A DNA stretch of 64,000 nt from Aliisedimentitalea scapharcae (GTDB lineage Bacteria; Pseudomonadota; Alphaproteobacteria; Rhodobacterales; Rhodobacteraceae), in NCBI RefSeq assembly GCF_045277565.1, contig NZ_CP123584.1, forward strand, positions 3,906,001 through 3,970,000, given 5' to 3'. The position numbers and the translations under genes are program-made. Positions within the stretch are counted from its first letter, which is position 1. Every line of letters starts with the position of its first letter. The notes below the pieces were generated by a model. The model did no database searches. It was not told the DNA's origin and worked only from the letters and a program-made list of their open reading frames with translations. Positions 53,221 through 60,242 of this stretch are shown here, in pieces.

Positions 53221-53547
53221 ATGGCTCGGATTGCCTCCCATATTGATTCTGATGACACGGATAAGCCAGATTGCCGCGAATGCTCAGATTTTCATAACAA
53301 AATTTTGTTGGCGCTGGGCGATTACCGCGTGATTGCCTGCAAGGACAACATCCAATGGATTTTGCAGCAACGACGACGCGGAAATCCACGCGCTGGGCGG
53401 GCTTGGCGGGCCATTGGGTACTGCATGCAACGCTCTAGCCTTGCACGCCTGTGGCCCGAAAAAAATGGTGCCCCTCACTCGGCATTTGCAGCTTTACCTG
53501 AACGTTTTCCCGCTGCTCGTAAACCCCGAAATCGAGCCGAAAAATGA
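53221..53547 (+). CDS. Small island protein downstream of AlpA
   Basis: A 108-residue protein. CRECSDFHNKILLALGDYRVIACKD and the basic stretch LQQRRRGNPRAGRAWRAIGYC resemble, from memory, proteins found after AlpA in other Rhodobacterales islands; no function is known. The two N-terminal cysteines (CREC) could bind a metal. Starts 6 bases after alpA, so it is co-transcribed. Confidence 0.65.
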   Translation: MARIASHIDSDDTDKPDCRECSDFHNKILLALGDYRVIACKDNIQWILQQRRRGNPRAGRAWRAIGYCMQRSSLARLWPEKNGAPHSAFAALPERFPAARKPRNRAEK

Positions 53548-54006
53548 CCCTACTTCCCGAACCACAACCACTTTATTGCAACCCGTTGCAACGCCCAGCG
53601 CAATCACAGTGAAAGGGTAAAAGAAGTTCAAAATCAGTGACCCCGCGCACATTAACGCGGGGCCTATCCAGCGGTCGGTAAAAAGTCTCTTTGGCGGAGG
53701 TTTGACGGTGGCGCTGGACAGGGAACGCCTACCATGGGGCGGGGTCAAAGGCAAAGCGCAGTCCGAAAGAGAGAAGCGCGACCCTCGGCACAGTGGCAAA
53801 CGTGTCGCAAGTAGCTCTCAACGATTTGGGACAGGTCACAGTCACCAGATCGGCCTAACGCGACGGCCCGGCTCCGGCCAGCAAGATCGTGGGAGGCATA
53901 GGGACTAACTCCGGCATCTGCTGGGGCTAGTCTTCCTATGCCTTCTGCTCAATCCCTCACCATCCAGCAAAGACGAAACACACGCAAAGTACTAAAAGGA
54001 AGAGCA
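53548..54006. other. Non-coding interval with a palindrome and hairpin
   Basis: 459 bases without a convincing gene. It holds one copy of the element's 16-bp palindrome (53576-53591) and a hairpin CCCCGCG/CGCGGGG (53641-53662, 8-base loop, no T-run). Small frames on both strands are arginine-rich and look like chance. Confidence 0.55.
53576..53591. repeat. TTGCAACNCGTTGCAA palindrome, copy 1
   Basis: TTGCAACCCGTTGCAA, 29 bases past the 108-residue gene. Inverted arms TTGCAAC/GTTGCAA. Same site as 55405 and 63305 apart from the central base. Confidence 0.8.
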
Positions 54007-54465
54007 ATGTCTGAATTTAATGAAACCACCGAAAAATGGATGAACGATTTTGCCGATCCTCCCAAGGCTTCGGCAATCTGTGGAGAACTTTCCAACATAC
54101 CGCCGATTTCGATCCGAACTCCGGAGGAAGAGGCCGAATTTGGGTGGTCTTTGGTCCAAGACACAGAATTCGAGTATTCGCTCGAAGGTAAGAAAATCCT
54201 TCAGGAACGATACGATTTGGACTGGGAACGGGACGAACGCAGCAACAAGCGCTTTGGCAAACAAATATGCCTCGAAGACACGTCTCTCTCACCCGAACAA
54301 GTAAACGCCGCAAAGGAACAACTTCGCCTCGAAGCCGAAGGCGACCGCCGCTATTTTGCACCGCTCTATAAGCTTCTGAACGAACGTGAAAAAATCATCT
54401 ACGCCGAGCTTAAGGTGCAGTTTCTGGAGCGGATAGCGAAACCGAAAGAGCGAGAAAGTGAATGA
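54007..54465 (+). CDS. Unknown acidic protein
   Basis: A 152-residue protein rich in Glu, Lys and Arg, from ATG 54007 (AAGGAAG upstream). MSEFNETTEKWMNDFADPPKAS starts it; the C-terminal half is helical and charged (QVNAAKEQLRLEAEGDRRYF, LNEREKIIYAELKVQFLERI). No family recognised, no signal or membrane helix. Its stop overlaps the start of a small frame (ATGA at 54462), suggesting coupling. Confidence 0.65.
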   Translation: MSEFNETTEKWMNDFADPPKASAICGELSNIPPISIRTPEEEAEFGWSLVQDTEFEYSLEGKKILQERYDLDWERDERSNKRFGKQICLEDTSLSPEQVNAAKEQLRLEAEGDRRYFAPLYKLLNEREKIIYAELKVQFLERIAKPKERESE

Positions 54466-54602
54466 GTTGGTCTTTGCAGTTGCCTATCGGCACCATCTTC
54501 TGGCGTGTCATGGTGTTACTGCACGGACAACTCAATCGGATGAGCTGGCCAACTTATCAGACGCCCAGCGCGTGCGGGATGAGTGGCGACGGGGCGCGTT
54601 GA
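54462..54602 (+). CDS. Possible small protein coupled to the preceding gene
   Basis: A 46-residue frame starting MSWSLQLPIGTIFWRVMVLLHGQL, partly hydrophobic. Its ATG overlaps the preceding stop. It ends in TGA directly followed, in the same frame, by the next small frame. Could be a real leader or membrane peptide, or part of a broken gene. Weak support. Confidence 0.35.
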   Translation: MSWSLQLPIGTIFWRVMVLLHGQLNRMSWPTYQTPSACGMSGDGAR

Positions 54603-54785
54603 TTGAAGAAAGCGACGGACATCTCGCGCTGGGGTATTGCTCTGGTCGGTGTCGACATCGTCGCCACAGGTGGCGTTACCAGTGGCCTTGCTCGCGGGGT
54701 GAAAGGTGCATTGGCAGACGGAGGTTTGGCAAGCACCACTGCCCAATTGGTCATCGGCATGGCACTGTCCGGCATGGTTCAATGA
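54603..54785 (+). CDS. Possible small membrane protein
   Basis: A 60-residue frame from a TTG codon directly after the TGA at 54600: KKATDISRWGIALVGVDIVA, then a glycine/alanine-rich stretch ending LVIGMALSGMVQ. Two hydrophobic stretches could span the membrane. It shares the reading frame of the preceding 46-residue frame, so one ancestral gene broken by a single TGA is possible. Confidence 0.35.
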   Translation: MKKATDISRWGIALVGVDIVATGGVTSGLARGVKGALADGGLASTTAQLVIGMALSGMVQ

Positions 54786-54846
54786 TGGAGAAGCTGCCGA
54801 AGATGTTTTTTAATAACACCCCGAAGACAACCAACAGTCCTACGTG

Positions 54847-54972
54847 ATGAACGGGGCCGTCATCACCGTGAATGCGGGCGGGGCAATCGCTCTGAATTAT
54901 GGAACGCCGATTGTCAGTTCCACCGTCATATCTGGTGGTATCGACATCAAACAAATTGCTGTGGAAGAATGA
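54847..54972 (+). CDS. Possible 41-residue protein
   Basis: MNGAVITVNAGGAIALNYGT then a short beta-rich tail (VISGGIDIKQIAVEE). It has the composition of a real beta-rich peptide rather than of a chance frame, but no clear ribosome-binding site. Function unknown. Confidence 0.3.
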   Translation: MNGAVITVNAGGAIALNYGTPIVSSTVISGGIDIKQIAVEE

Positions 54973-54986
54973 TCTGCGCGGTTCAT

Positions 54987-55002
54987 TTGCAACGCGTCGC
55001 AG
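54987..55002. repeat. TTGCAACNCGTTGCAA palindrome, degenerate copy
   Basis: TTGCAACGCGTCGCAG: left arm intact, right arm with two differences. Lies 15 bases past the 41-residue frame. Confidence 0.5.
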
Positions 55003-55188
55003 AATTTCTCATTCGGACTGTGTCTACAGGGGGAGGGATAATCGTTGAAATTCCCCTCTTTTTAGCTTTCCTAGAATGCGGCGGGTAAACTTCGGTTAAC
55101 ACCAACTGTCTAACTCTTCCCCAGAGAAACGCACCCTGTCACCAAATGAACCATTCCGTGTATTCTATCAGACTGAATTCACTTTGAG

Positions 55189-55389
55189 TTGAGGGGAGGA
55201 TGGACGCGTTCAATTCAAGTGAAGAGCTCTGAAGGGGGCGACCAGTCGGCTGGTCGCCAGGCATTTGAAGGCGCGCGTCGGGCGATTATTAGATTTGGTG
55301 CCAATGGGTTAGAGTTGCCGCAAGACAAGTACGCACATTGGAAATCTATGCAAGCAACATTCGACCTCACCAATCTGCGCTGTGATTGA
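55189..55389 (+). CDS. Possible small hypothetical protein
   Basis: A 66-residue frame from a TTG codon. The stretch GDQSAGRQAFEGARRAIIRFGANGLELPQDKYAHW is protein-like, but there is no good start and no family. It may be the tail of a decayed gene. Confidence 0.3.
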   Translation: MRGGWTRSIQVKSSEGGDQSAGRQAFEGARRAIIRFGANGLELPQDKYAHWKSMQATFDLTNLRCD

Positions 55390-55404
55390 ACCAAGAAACT
55401 GGAG

Positions 55405-55420
55405 TTGCAACGCGTTGCAA
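55405..55420. repeat. TTGCAACNCGTTGCAA palindrome, copy 2
   Basis: TTGCAACGCGTTGCAA, a perfect 16-bp palindrome, 62 bases past the stop of the GIY-YIG gene. Confidence 0.8.
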
Positions 55421-55482
55421 TGATGGAAGTCAAACTTGTTCGTTTATGCACCCACCTTGCATCCAGTAATCAGCTAGAAAAA

Positions 55483-56679
55483 CTAGGGCTTCCCTTTTGT
55501 TTTTAGTAAAGCACTCTTTGGATCGTAGTAGTGATTGAAAATCGAACCATCCCTGATCTTCTCAACCGCATCTTTGACCGCTGCCAACGGCACTAAAAAC
55601 CACTCACGAGGAACAACAGGTCGCCCAAAGCGATCCATAACTTCTATGTCCAGCCGTGCTGGTTCAAAAATGCGGTGGATCAGGTTTTCCAGTTTGGTTC
55701 GGTTTATGTTGTAGAGCTCATAGGTCGCAACAATTTCGACGTTGGCCATCAAAAATGTCGGTTGCAGTTGCGCGCCAGCAATACGTTTTTCCACACTCAT
55801 GCTAGTCACACCAATCTTATGCACCAGCATTCGGTTTTCCGCGACTAATGGATGATCGGCCTTGCTCCGCAGTACATATATCGTGCCGCTTGCTTCATCC
55901 CCGTCGATTGCCTGATCAGAAAACAAAGGTCCGGCAGTCGGCTCCGTAATCCGTCGCCCCGCCTCGTCCTTGTTCAGAGACCGCTGAAGCGATCGCATGA
56001 GCATGCTGCTCTCAGTGCCGTTGTCGAAAATTACGCGCAAGCGGGCGTCCGTGCGCCCCTGGTCGGTAATGGTCGTCTCACCCTTCTCAGCAACATAGGC
56101 TTTTTGTCCGCTGACGATGAAGAAGCGCCCCTTCTCGATCTCAGCCTTCATCTCGAAAGGCCGCGTTTCGCGCAGACCGCTATCCAGCTCCTTCTGCACC
56201 TGCTCAAAGAACGGCTTAAAGGTCTCAAAGTCCAGGCATTTGTCGCGGTGCGCTATTTCTTCAGCGGCCTTCTTCTCCGCCGTCGATCGAACGTGTTTCA
56301 GTTCCGTGATCGGGGGGACTTCAACCTCGATCCCCAGCTCAGCCAGAAGTGCATCATCATCCAGTTCCTCGGCATCGGCCACTGGTGCATTGGCCGTGCC
56401 GGTCAAAAGCCCCTGATCATCCAAGGGTTCAACAAGGTCTCGGCATTCTTGAAGCTCACTAATACGGTCTAGCCGTACCGCGTAAAGGCGTTCGAAAATG
56501 TCACGCTCTTCACCATGGCTCGGCACGACCCTGTGTTCCTCGGCAAAGCGCTGTATTTCTTCAAAACCCGCAATGATGCGTTCTTCGCGCGGTGTGCGCG
56601 TTACGGCTTTCTTAGTCTCAACCTCGACGCCAAGCTCGGCCAGTAGAGCATCATCTTCCTGGGTAAACTCTCTAGCCAT
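55483..56679 (-). CDS. GIY-YIG (T5orf172-type) nuclease, last gene of the defence operon
   Basis: A 398-residue protein. The C-terminal third is a GIY-YIG domain of the T5orf172/MUG113 kind: SGTIYVLRSKA (264-274), VHKIGVTSMSVEKRIAG (286-302, catalytic Arg region) and KLENLIHRIFE (catalytic Glu331). The N-terminal part is acidic and carries the same 13-residue motif twice with one change (DDALLAELGVEVE at 9-21, DDALLAELGIEVE at 108-120), perhaps docking helices. A central charged region (residues ~170-235) is unassigned. The start overlaps the helicase stop by 8 bases. It probably cuts DNA or RNA under control of the helicase. Confidence 0.85.
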   Translation of the reverse strand: MAREFTQEDDALLAELGVEVETKKAVTRTPREERIIAGFEEIQRFAEEHRVVPSHGEERDIFERLYAVRLDRISELQECRDLVEPLDDQGLLTGTANAPVADAEELDDDALLAELGIEVEVPPITELKHVRSTAEKKAAEEIAHRDKCLDFETFKPFFEQVQKELDSGLRETRPFEMKAEIEKGRFFIVSGQKAYVAEKGETTITDQGRTDARLRVIFDNGTESSMLMRSLQRSLNKDEAGRRITEPTAGPLFSDQAIDGDEASGTIYVLRSKADHPLVAENRMLVHKIGVTSMSVEKRIAGAQLQPTFLMANVEIVATYELYNINRTKLENLIHRIFEPARLDIEVMDRFGRPVVPREWFLVPLAAVKDAVEKIRDGSIFNHYYDPKSALLKTKGKP

Positions 56680-58720
56680 TGGCTGCCTCCTGCTTCATCC
56701 GTACAAGATACGCCACTCCCTCAGCCATCTTCTTTTCCCAAGCATCAGAGGACGTAATATCTGGCAGACGTCCGCGCTCCTGCTTGAATTTTGCGGCACG
56801 TCGCGCCAGGTCACGCGCCTCTTCAGGCGAAAGCTGAACCTTCTTCGCCGAAATCACAGCCGCAACCTGTTTAAGGCTTTCTTCGCTCATGGTCTTAGCC
56901 AGGATAGCGTAAGCCTCGCCAAACGGATTAATCCGGTCGATCAGGTCGATATCGAGCTCGCGCACGTCCATCGCAAATTTCCGCACGCCGTCGATCAGTG
57001 CGGTATTGCCAGAAGTCACTTCGTCACTGTCATGCGCGAGCGCAACCTCTTTGGCCTTCTGGGTCAAGTTCAGAGCGGCAACCGCATGCTGACGCACGGC
57101 TTCCTGATCCTCTGCATCAAGCTCGGGAAACTTTGCCCCGACAATCTTGCCCATGCGCACCTGTGTCAGCTCTTCGGGCACCAGCTCTTCATCAAACAAC
57201 CCGCGCTCGATCGTCGTCTTGTCTTGAACAAAGGCGGTGATCACTTCGTTCAAATCCTCTTGGCAAATGCGCTCGGCTTCTTTGCTCTTCGGCTCTGCCA
57301 GCCCCTTGATCTCGATCTGAAACTGCCCGCTTGCCTCATTGAACCCGACATTCTCTTTCGCAGGGTCGTAGCCGCCTTCGCCATAGTCAAAGCCTTCGAC
57401 CGGTCCGCTCTTTGGGCTTTTGGGCGTAAAGTTAAAACGCGGCGCAAGCACCTGCTCCATGAGCAAGCTGGCGGCGATCGCCTTCAGCGTATCGTTCACC
57501 GCCTCCGTGACGGCTGCTTCGGCTGCATCGGGCTCGGCGATTAGGTTGGTGAAACGGGCCCGTGATTTGCCTTCGGCATCACGGGTCGCGCGACCAATGA
57601 TCTGCACGATCTCCGTCAGGCTCGCGCGATAGCCAACTGTCAGCGCATGCTCACACCAAATCCAGTCAAAGCCCTCCTTGGCCATCCCCAGGGCGATGAT
57701 GATGTCCACATGATCGCGGTTGTTCTTCTGGGTGGAGTCTTTCAGCGCCGCCGAAACCTTATCGCGCTTCACTGCTTCATCATCTACCAGATCAGCGATC
57801 TTCAAAACCCGCCCTTCAGGCGTCTTCACGAGCTGAAAGCCCGTCGCATCATCTGTTCCCTGCCAATCGCCCAGGGCGTCAATGATGTGCTCGACCTCCT
57901 GATGCTTGTCCTTCGTGCTTTCGCGCGAATTCACATTCGGGATGTGCAGGATCGTCTTCTCGTTCGCATCAAGCACCTTCAGGATGTCATCAGCATAAGA
58001 GCCCGAATAGAAGAAATAGCCGATATCAAGCGTTTTCAGGTATTTGTAGCCGTTCAACTGCTCGTAGTAGGTGTAGGTGATGGTGTCGAATTTGGCTTCG
58101 TTCTCGGGCACCAAGATCGGCACGGCATCCCCGCGAAAATAGCTGCCGGTCATGGCCACGACATGCACGCGGTCACGGACGATGAATTCATTAAGCTGCG
58201 AGCCAAGGATGCTGTCTTCGCTTGCTGAGACATGGTGAAACTCGTCCACGGCAATCAGCCGATCGTCAAACGCCTCGATCCCGAGTTTTTCCACGGCAAA
58301 GCGGAACGTGGCGTGTGTGCAGACAAGAATTTGATCGTCGCTCTCAAGGAATGCCCCAACTGATTTGACCTTGCCGCCGTCTGTCCCTGGCGAATTGCAC
58401 AGGTTCCATTTCGGCGCGACTTGCCAATCTGCCCAGAAGCCAAACTTGGTCAGCGGCTCATCGTTGAAGCTCGCCCCGATCGACTTTTCCGGCACCACCA
58501 CGATCGCTTGCTTGATCCCTTGGTTCGCCAGCTTGTCGAGCGCGATGAACATCAGCGCACGGCTCTTGCCCGAGGCAGGTGGCGACTTGATCAGAAGATA
58601 CTGCTCGCCCCGTTTCTCGTATGCACGTTCCTGCATCGCTCGCATGCCAAGCTCATTGGATTTGGTCGAACCGCCATTCTGGGCGTAGGTCACGGAAACC
58701 GAAGGAACTGATTTGGTCAT
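56672..58720 (-). CDS. SF2 DEAD/DEAH-type helicase
   Basis: A 682-residue helicase. Walker A SPPASGKSRA (46-55), motif Ia VVVPEKSIG, motif II DEFHH (159-163), motif III-like MTGSY (190-194), motif V region GMAKEGFDW (345-353) and motif VI QIIGRATR (373-380), in the order of type III/type I R-subunit-like or DISARM-like SF2 translocases. The C-terminal ~270 residues (including VTSGNTALIDGVRKFAMDV and LSPEEARDLARRAAKFKQE) contain no nuclease motif I can see. The ATG overlaps the stop of the upstream nuclease gene (ATGA). Acts on DNA, presumably as the translocating subunit. Confidence 0.9.
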   Translation of the reverse strand: MTKSVPSVSVTYAQNGGSTKSNELGMRAMQERAYEKRGEQYLLIKSPPASGKSRALMFIALDKLANQGIKQAIVVVPEKSIGASFNDEPLTKFGFWADWQVAPKWNLCNSPGTDGGKVKSVGAFLESDDQILVCTHATFRFAVEKLGIEAFDDRLIAVDEFHHVSASEDSILGSQLNEFIVRDRVHVVAMTGSYFRGDAVPILVPENEAKFDTITYTYYEQLNGYKYLKTLDIGYFFYSGSYADDILKVLDANEKTILHIPNVNSRESTKDKHQEVEHIIDALGDWQGTDDATGFQLVKTPEGRVLKIADLVDDEAVKRDKVSAALKDSTQKNNRDHVDIIIALGMAKEGFDWIWCEHALTVGYRASLTEIVQIIGRATRDAEGKSRARFTNLIAEPDAAEAAVTEAVNDTLKAIAASLLMEQVLAPRFNFTPKSPKSGPVEGFDYGEGGYDPAKENVGFNEASGQFQIEIKGLAEPKSKEAERICQEDLNEVITAFVQDKTTIERGLFDEELVPEELTQVRMGKIVGAKFPELDAEDQEAVRQHAVAALNLTQKAKEVALAHDSDEVTSGNTALIDGVRKFAMDVRELDIDLIDRINPFGEAYAILAKTMSEESLKQVAAVISAKKVQLSPEEARDLARRAAKFKQERGRLPDITSSDAWEKKMAEGVAYLVRMKQEAANG

Positions 58721-59766
58721 TCGTCATCCTCTTGAATATCAAATTGCTCTTTTAGAAAATCTACCGTTTCCTGGTGCCGGATTTTACAGACGACGTTTTG
58801 GTTCGAGAAAATGCCACTGAACGTATGCGCATTGCTAACTGGCACAGTTTTTTGCCAATCAACTCCGACGACATATGCACAATTATCAGGGTCGCCGGCA
58901 TTCTCCGTCAGATAATGCCTGGGTAAAACCTCTATTAATTCCCGCCCATCTGTTAGTATGAACTCCGTTGCCGCCGCCTTTTCGGAGGTGATCAAACCAT
59001 AACCGAGATAGCCGTTTTTCTTCTGATAGTAAAAAACCTTGTCGCCGACAGACAGTTGGTCGAGGCGCTTTGTAAAGAACTGCTTCCCACTGGCGGTGAA
59101 GAACCCGTGATCACGTAAGTCAGCCCATGGGCGATCTTCCTCCGCCCCACCAGTCACATAATAGTAACCTGACCAAGGGGCTTGCGCCTTCTTGACAGCA
59201 CGATCCTTAACCTCCTCTTGATCTAACAGAGCATCGGTCGTCAGCCATTCCTGGCCTCCACCTTCAAACACATTAAAGAATGCTGCGTTGATGCCAACGT
59301 CGTGCTCTTCTGACAAGTATTCAATGATCCGCTTCGTGCCCTCATCCACCTCACTGGCAACAACAACCATCTGATGGGACGCATTGAGAGTTTGCGGAAG
59401 GCTTGTGCCGAACTTGTCTCGGTAGGCTTTGGTCAGCGGAAGATCGAGTGCCAACGCCAAAGCGTGTACATCGCCGGTGCTAAGACGCCGTACCCAAGAG
59501 GCATAGTCCAGCACCTGCGCCACGATGTCCCTCGGGCTTCGATCGCGCTTGAGTTCAATAATGACAAGGTTGCCGTCCTCATCCATCGCAAGGATGTCGA
59601 TGAACTTGCCATGATCCGTCGCTATCTGGCGACCAATCACAAAGCCATCGACACCGATAAGTGTTAAGTCATCCGCGACCCATGCCTCGATCTTGGTCTC
59701 GAAGTCTAAGGGTTTGCGTTTTGCTGGGGTAAGCTTGGTCCCGCTGATCTGAAATAGGCGTGTCAT
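58717..59766 (-). CDS. PD-(D/E)XK nuclease (NucS/DUF91-like) fused to an EVE/PUA-like domain
   Basis: A 349-residue two-domain protein. Residues ~20-130 are a restriction-endonuclease fold: FIDILAMDEDGNLVIIELKRD supplies Asp57, Glu71 and Lys73, in the layout of NucS/DUF91. Residues ~198-345 look like an EVE/YTH-type PUA fold (APWSGYYYVTGG, DLRDHGFFTASGKQFF, LSVGDKVFYYQKKNGYLGYGLI), a fold used to read modified bases. Together this suggests a nuclease guided by, or inhibited by, base modification. Both start and stop overlap neighbouring genes (ATGA). The EVE assignment is from pattern and is the least certain part. Confidence 0.78.
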   Translation of the reverse strand: MTRLFQISGTKLTPAKRKPLDFETKIEAWVADDLTLIGVDGFVIGRQIATDHGKFIDILAMDEDGNLVIIELKRDRSPRDIVAQVLDYASWVRRLSTGDVHALALALDLPLTKAYRDKFGTSLPQTLNASHQMVVVASEVDEGTKRIIEYLSEEHDVGINAAFFNVFEGGGQEWLTTDALLDQEEVKDRAVKKAQAPWSGYYYVTGGAEEDRPWADLRDHGFFTASGKQFFTKRLDQLSVGDKVFYYQKKNGYLGYGLITSEKAAATEFILTDGRELIEVLPRHYLTENAGDPDNCAYVVGVDWQKTVPVSNAHTFSGIFSNQNVVCKIRHQETVDFLKEQFDIQEDDE

Positions 59767-60242
59767 TTTTTCTTCTTTTTGCTCAATTTCTTTGACTTCT
59801 TTGCGCCGAGTGCCGCCTTACGTAGATCACGGGTATATTGATGCACTGCGGTGTTGAGTCCGTCGATGTCCACGAACATTTCCCCCTTATCACCCGCTCC
59901 ACTTGGCGACTTGGAGTAATTCGATTTCGTAACCGGCTCAGCATCGGTGACCGACATGGATTTCATTTTTTTCACCCCATGCATGCATGCATGTTTCGGC
60001 CAGGGCTTACCTAGAGCATCAAAGAAAACACGACTGCCGTGCTCGTTGCGATAGAAATAAACTGTCGTTTTGCACTGAGGGCAGATCGTTTGATATGTTA
60101 CTGCGCCATTTACGTATGCCTGATCACGCTTCCACCTAAGGTCAAATATTCGGCTTGATGTGGCAGAATTGAGCGCATGCTCACGCACTTGAAATGTTGT
60201 ACCGTGTTGGTTCGTCCGAATATGACCACGACGCCTCGTCAT
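59763..60242 (-). CDS. Small zinc-type protein with poly-lysine tail
   Basis: A 159-residue protein. ICPQCKTTVYFYRNEHGSRV (Cys54, Cys57) followed by FFDALGKPWPKHACMHG (His84, Cys86) forms a probable zinc site of the CPxC...PWPKHxC type that I have seen in small proteins encoded beside restriction or nuclease genes. A basic N-terminus (MTRRRGHIRTNQHG) and a lysine tail (KKSKKLSKKKKK) suggest nucleic-acid binding. No known enzymatic domain. Both ends overlap neighbours by four bases (ATGA), so it is made in step with the methyltransferase and the nuclease. Confidence 0.75.
   Translation of the reverse strand: MTRRRGHIRTNQHGTTFQVREHALNSATSSRIFDLRWKRDQAYVNGAVTYQTICPQCKTTVYFYRNEHGSRVFFDALGKPWPKHACMHGVKKMKSMSVTDAEPVTKSNYSKSPSGAGDKGEMFVDIDGLNTAVHQYTRDLRKAALGAKKSKKLSKKKKK

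Larger units (their letters stand above)
54973..55482. other. Interval between the small-gene block and the defence operon
   Basis: 510 bases holding two copies of the palindrome (54987, degenerate; 55405, perfect). One possible small gene (55189-55389) lies inside. The defence operon ends at 55483 on the opposite strand, so this is a convergent junction; no clear terminator hairpin seen. Confidence 0.5.

Noticed and set aside
54458..54847. 129-codon frame rich in Arg, His and Cys
   Set aside because: Composition is that of an out-of-frame reading; smaller frames in another phase look more protein-like.
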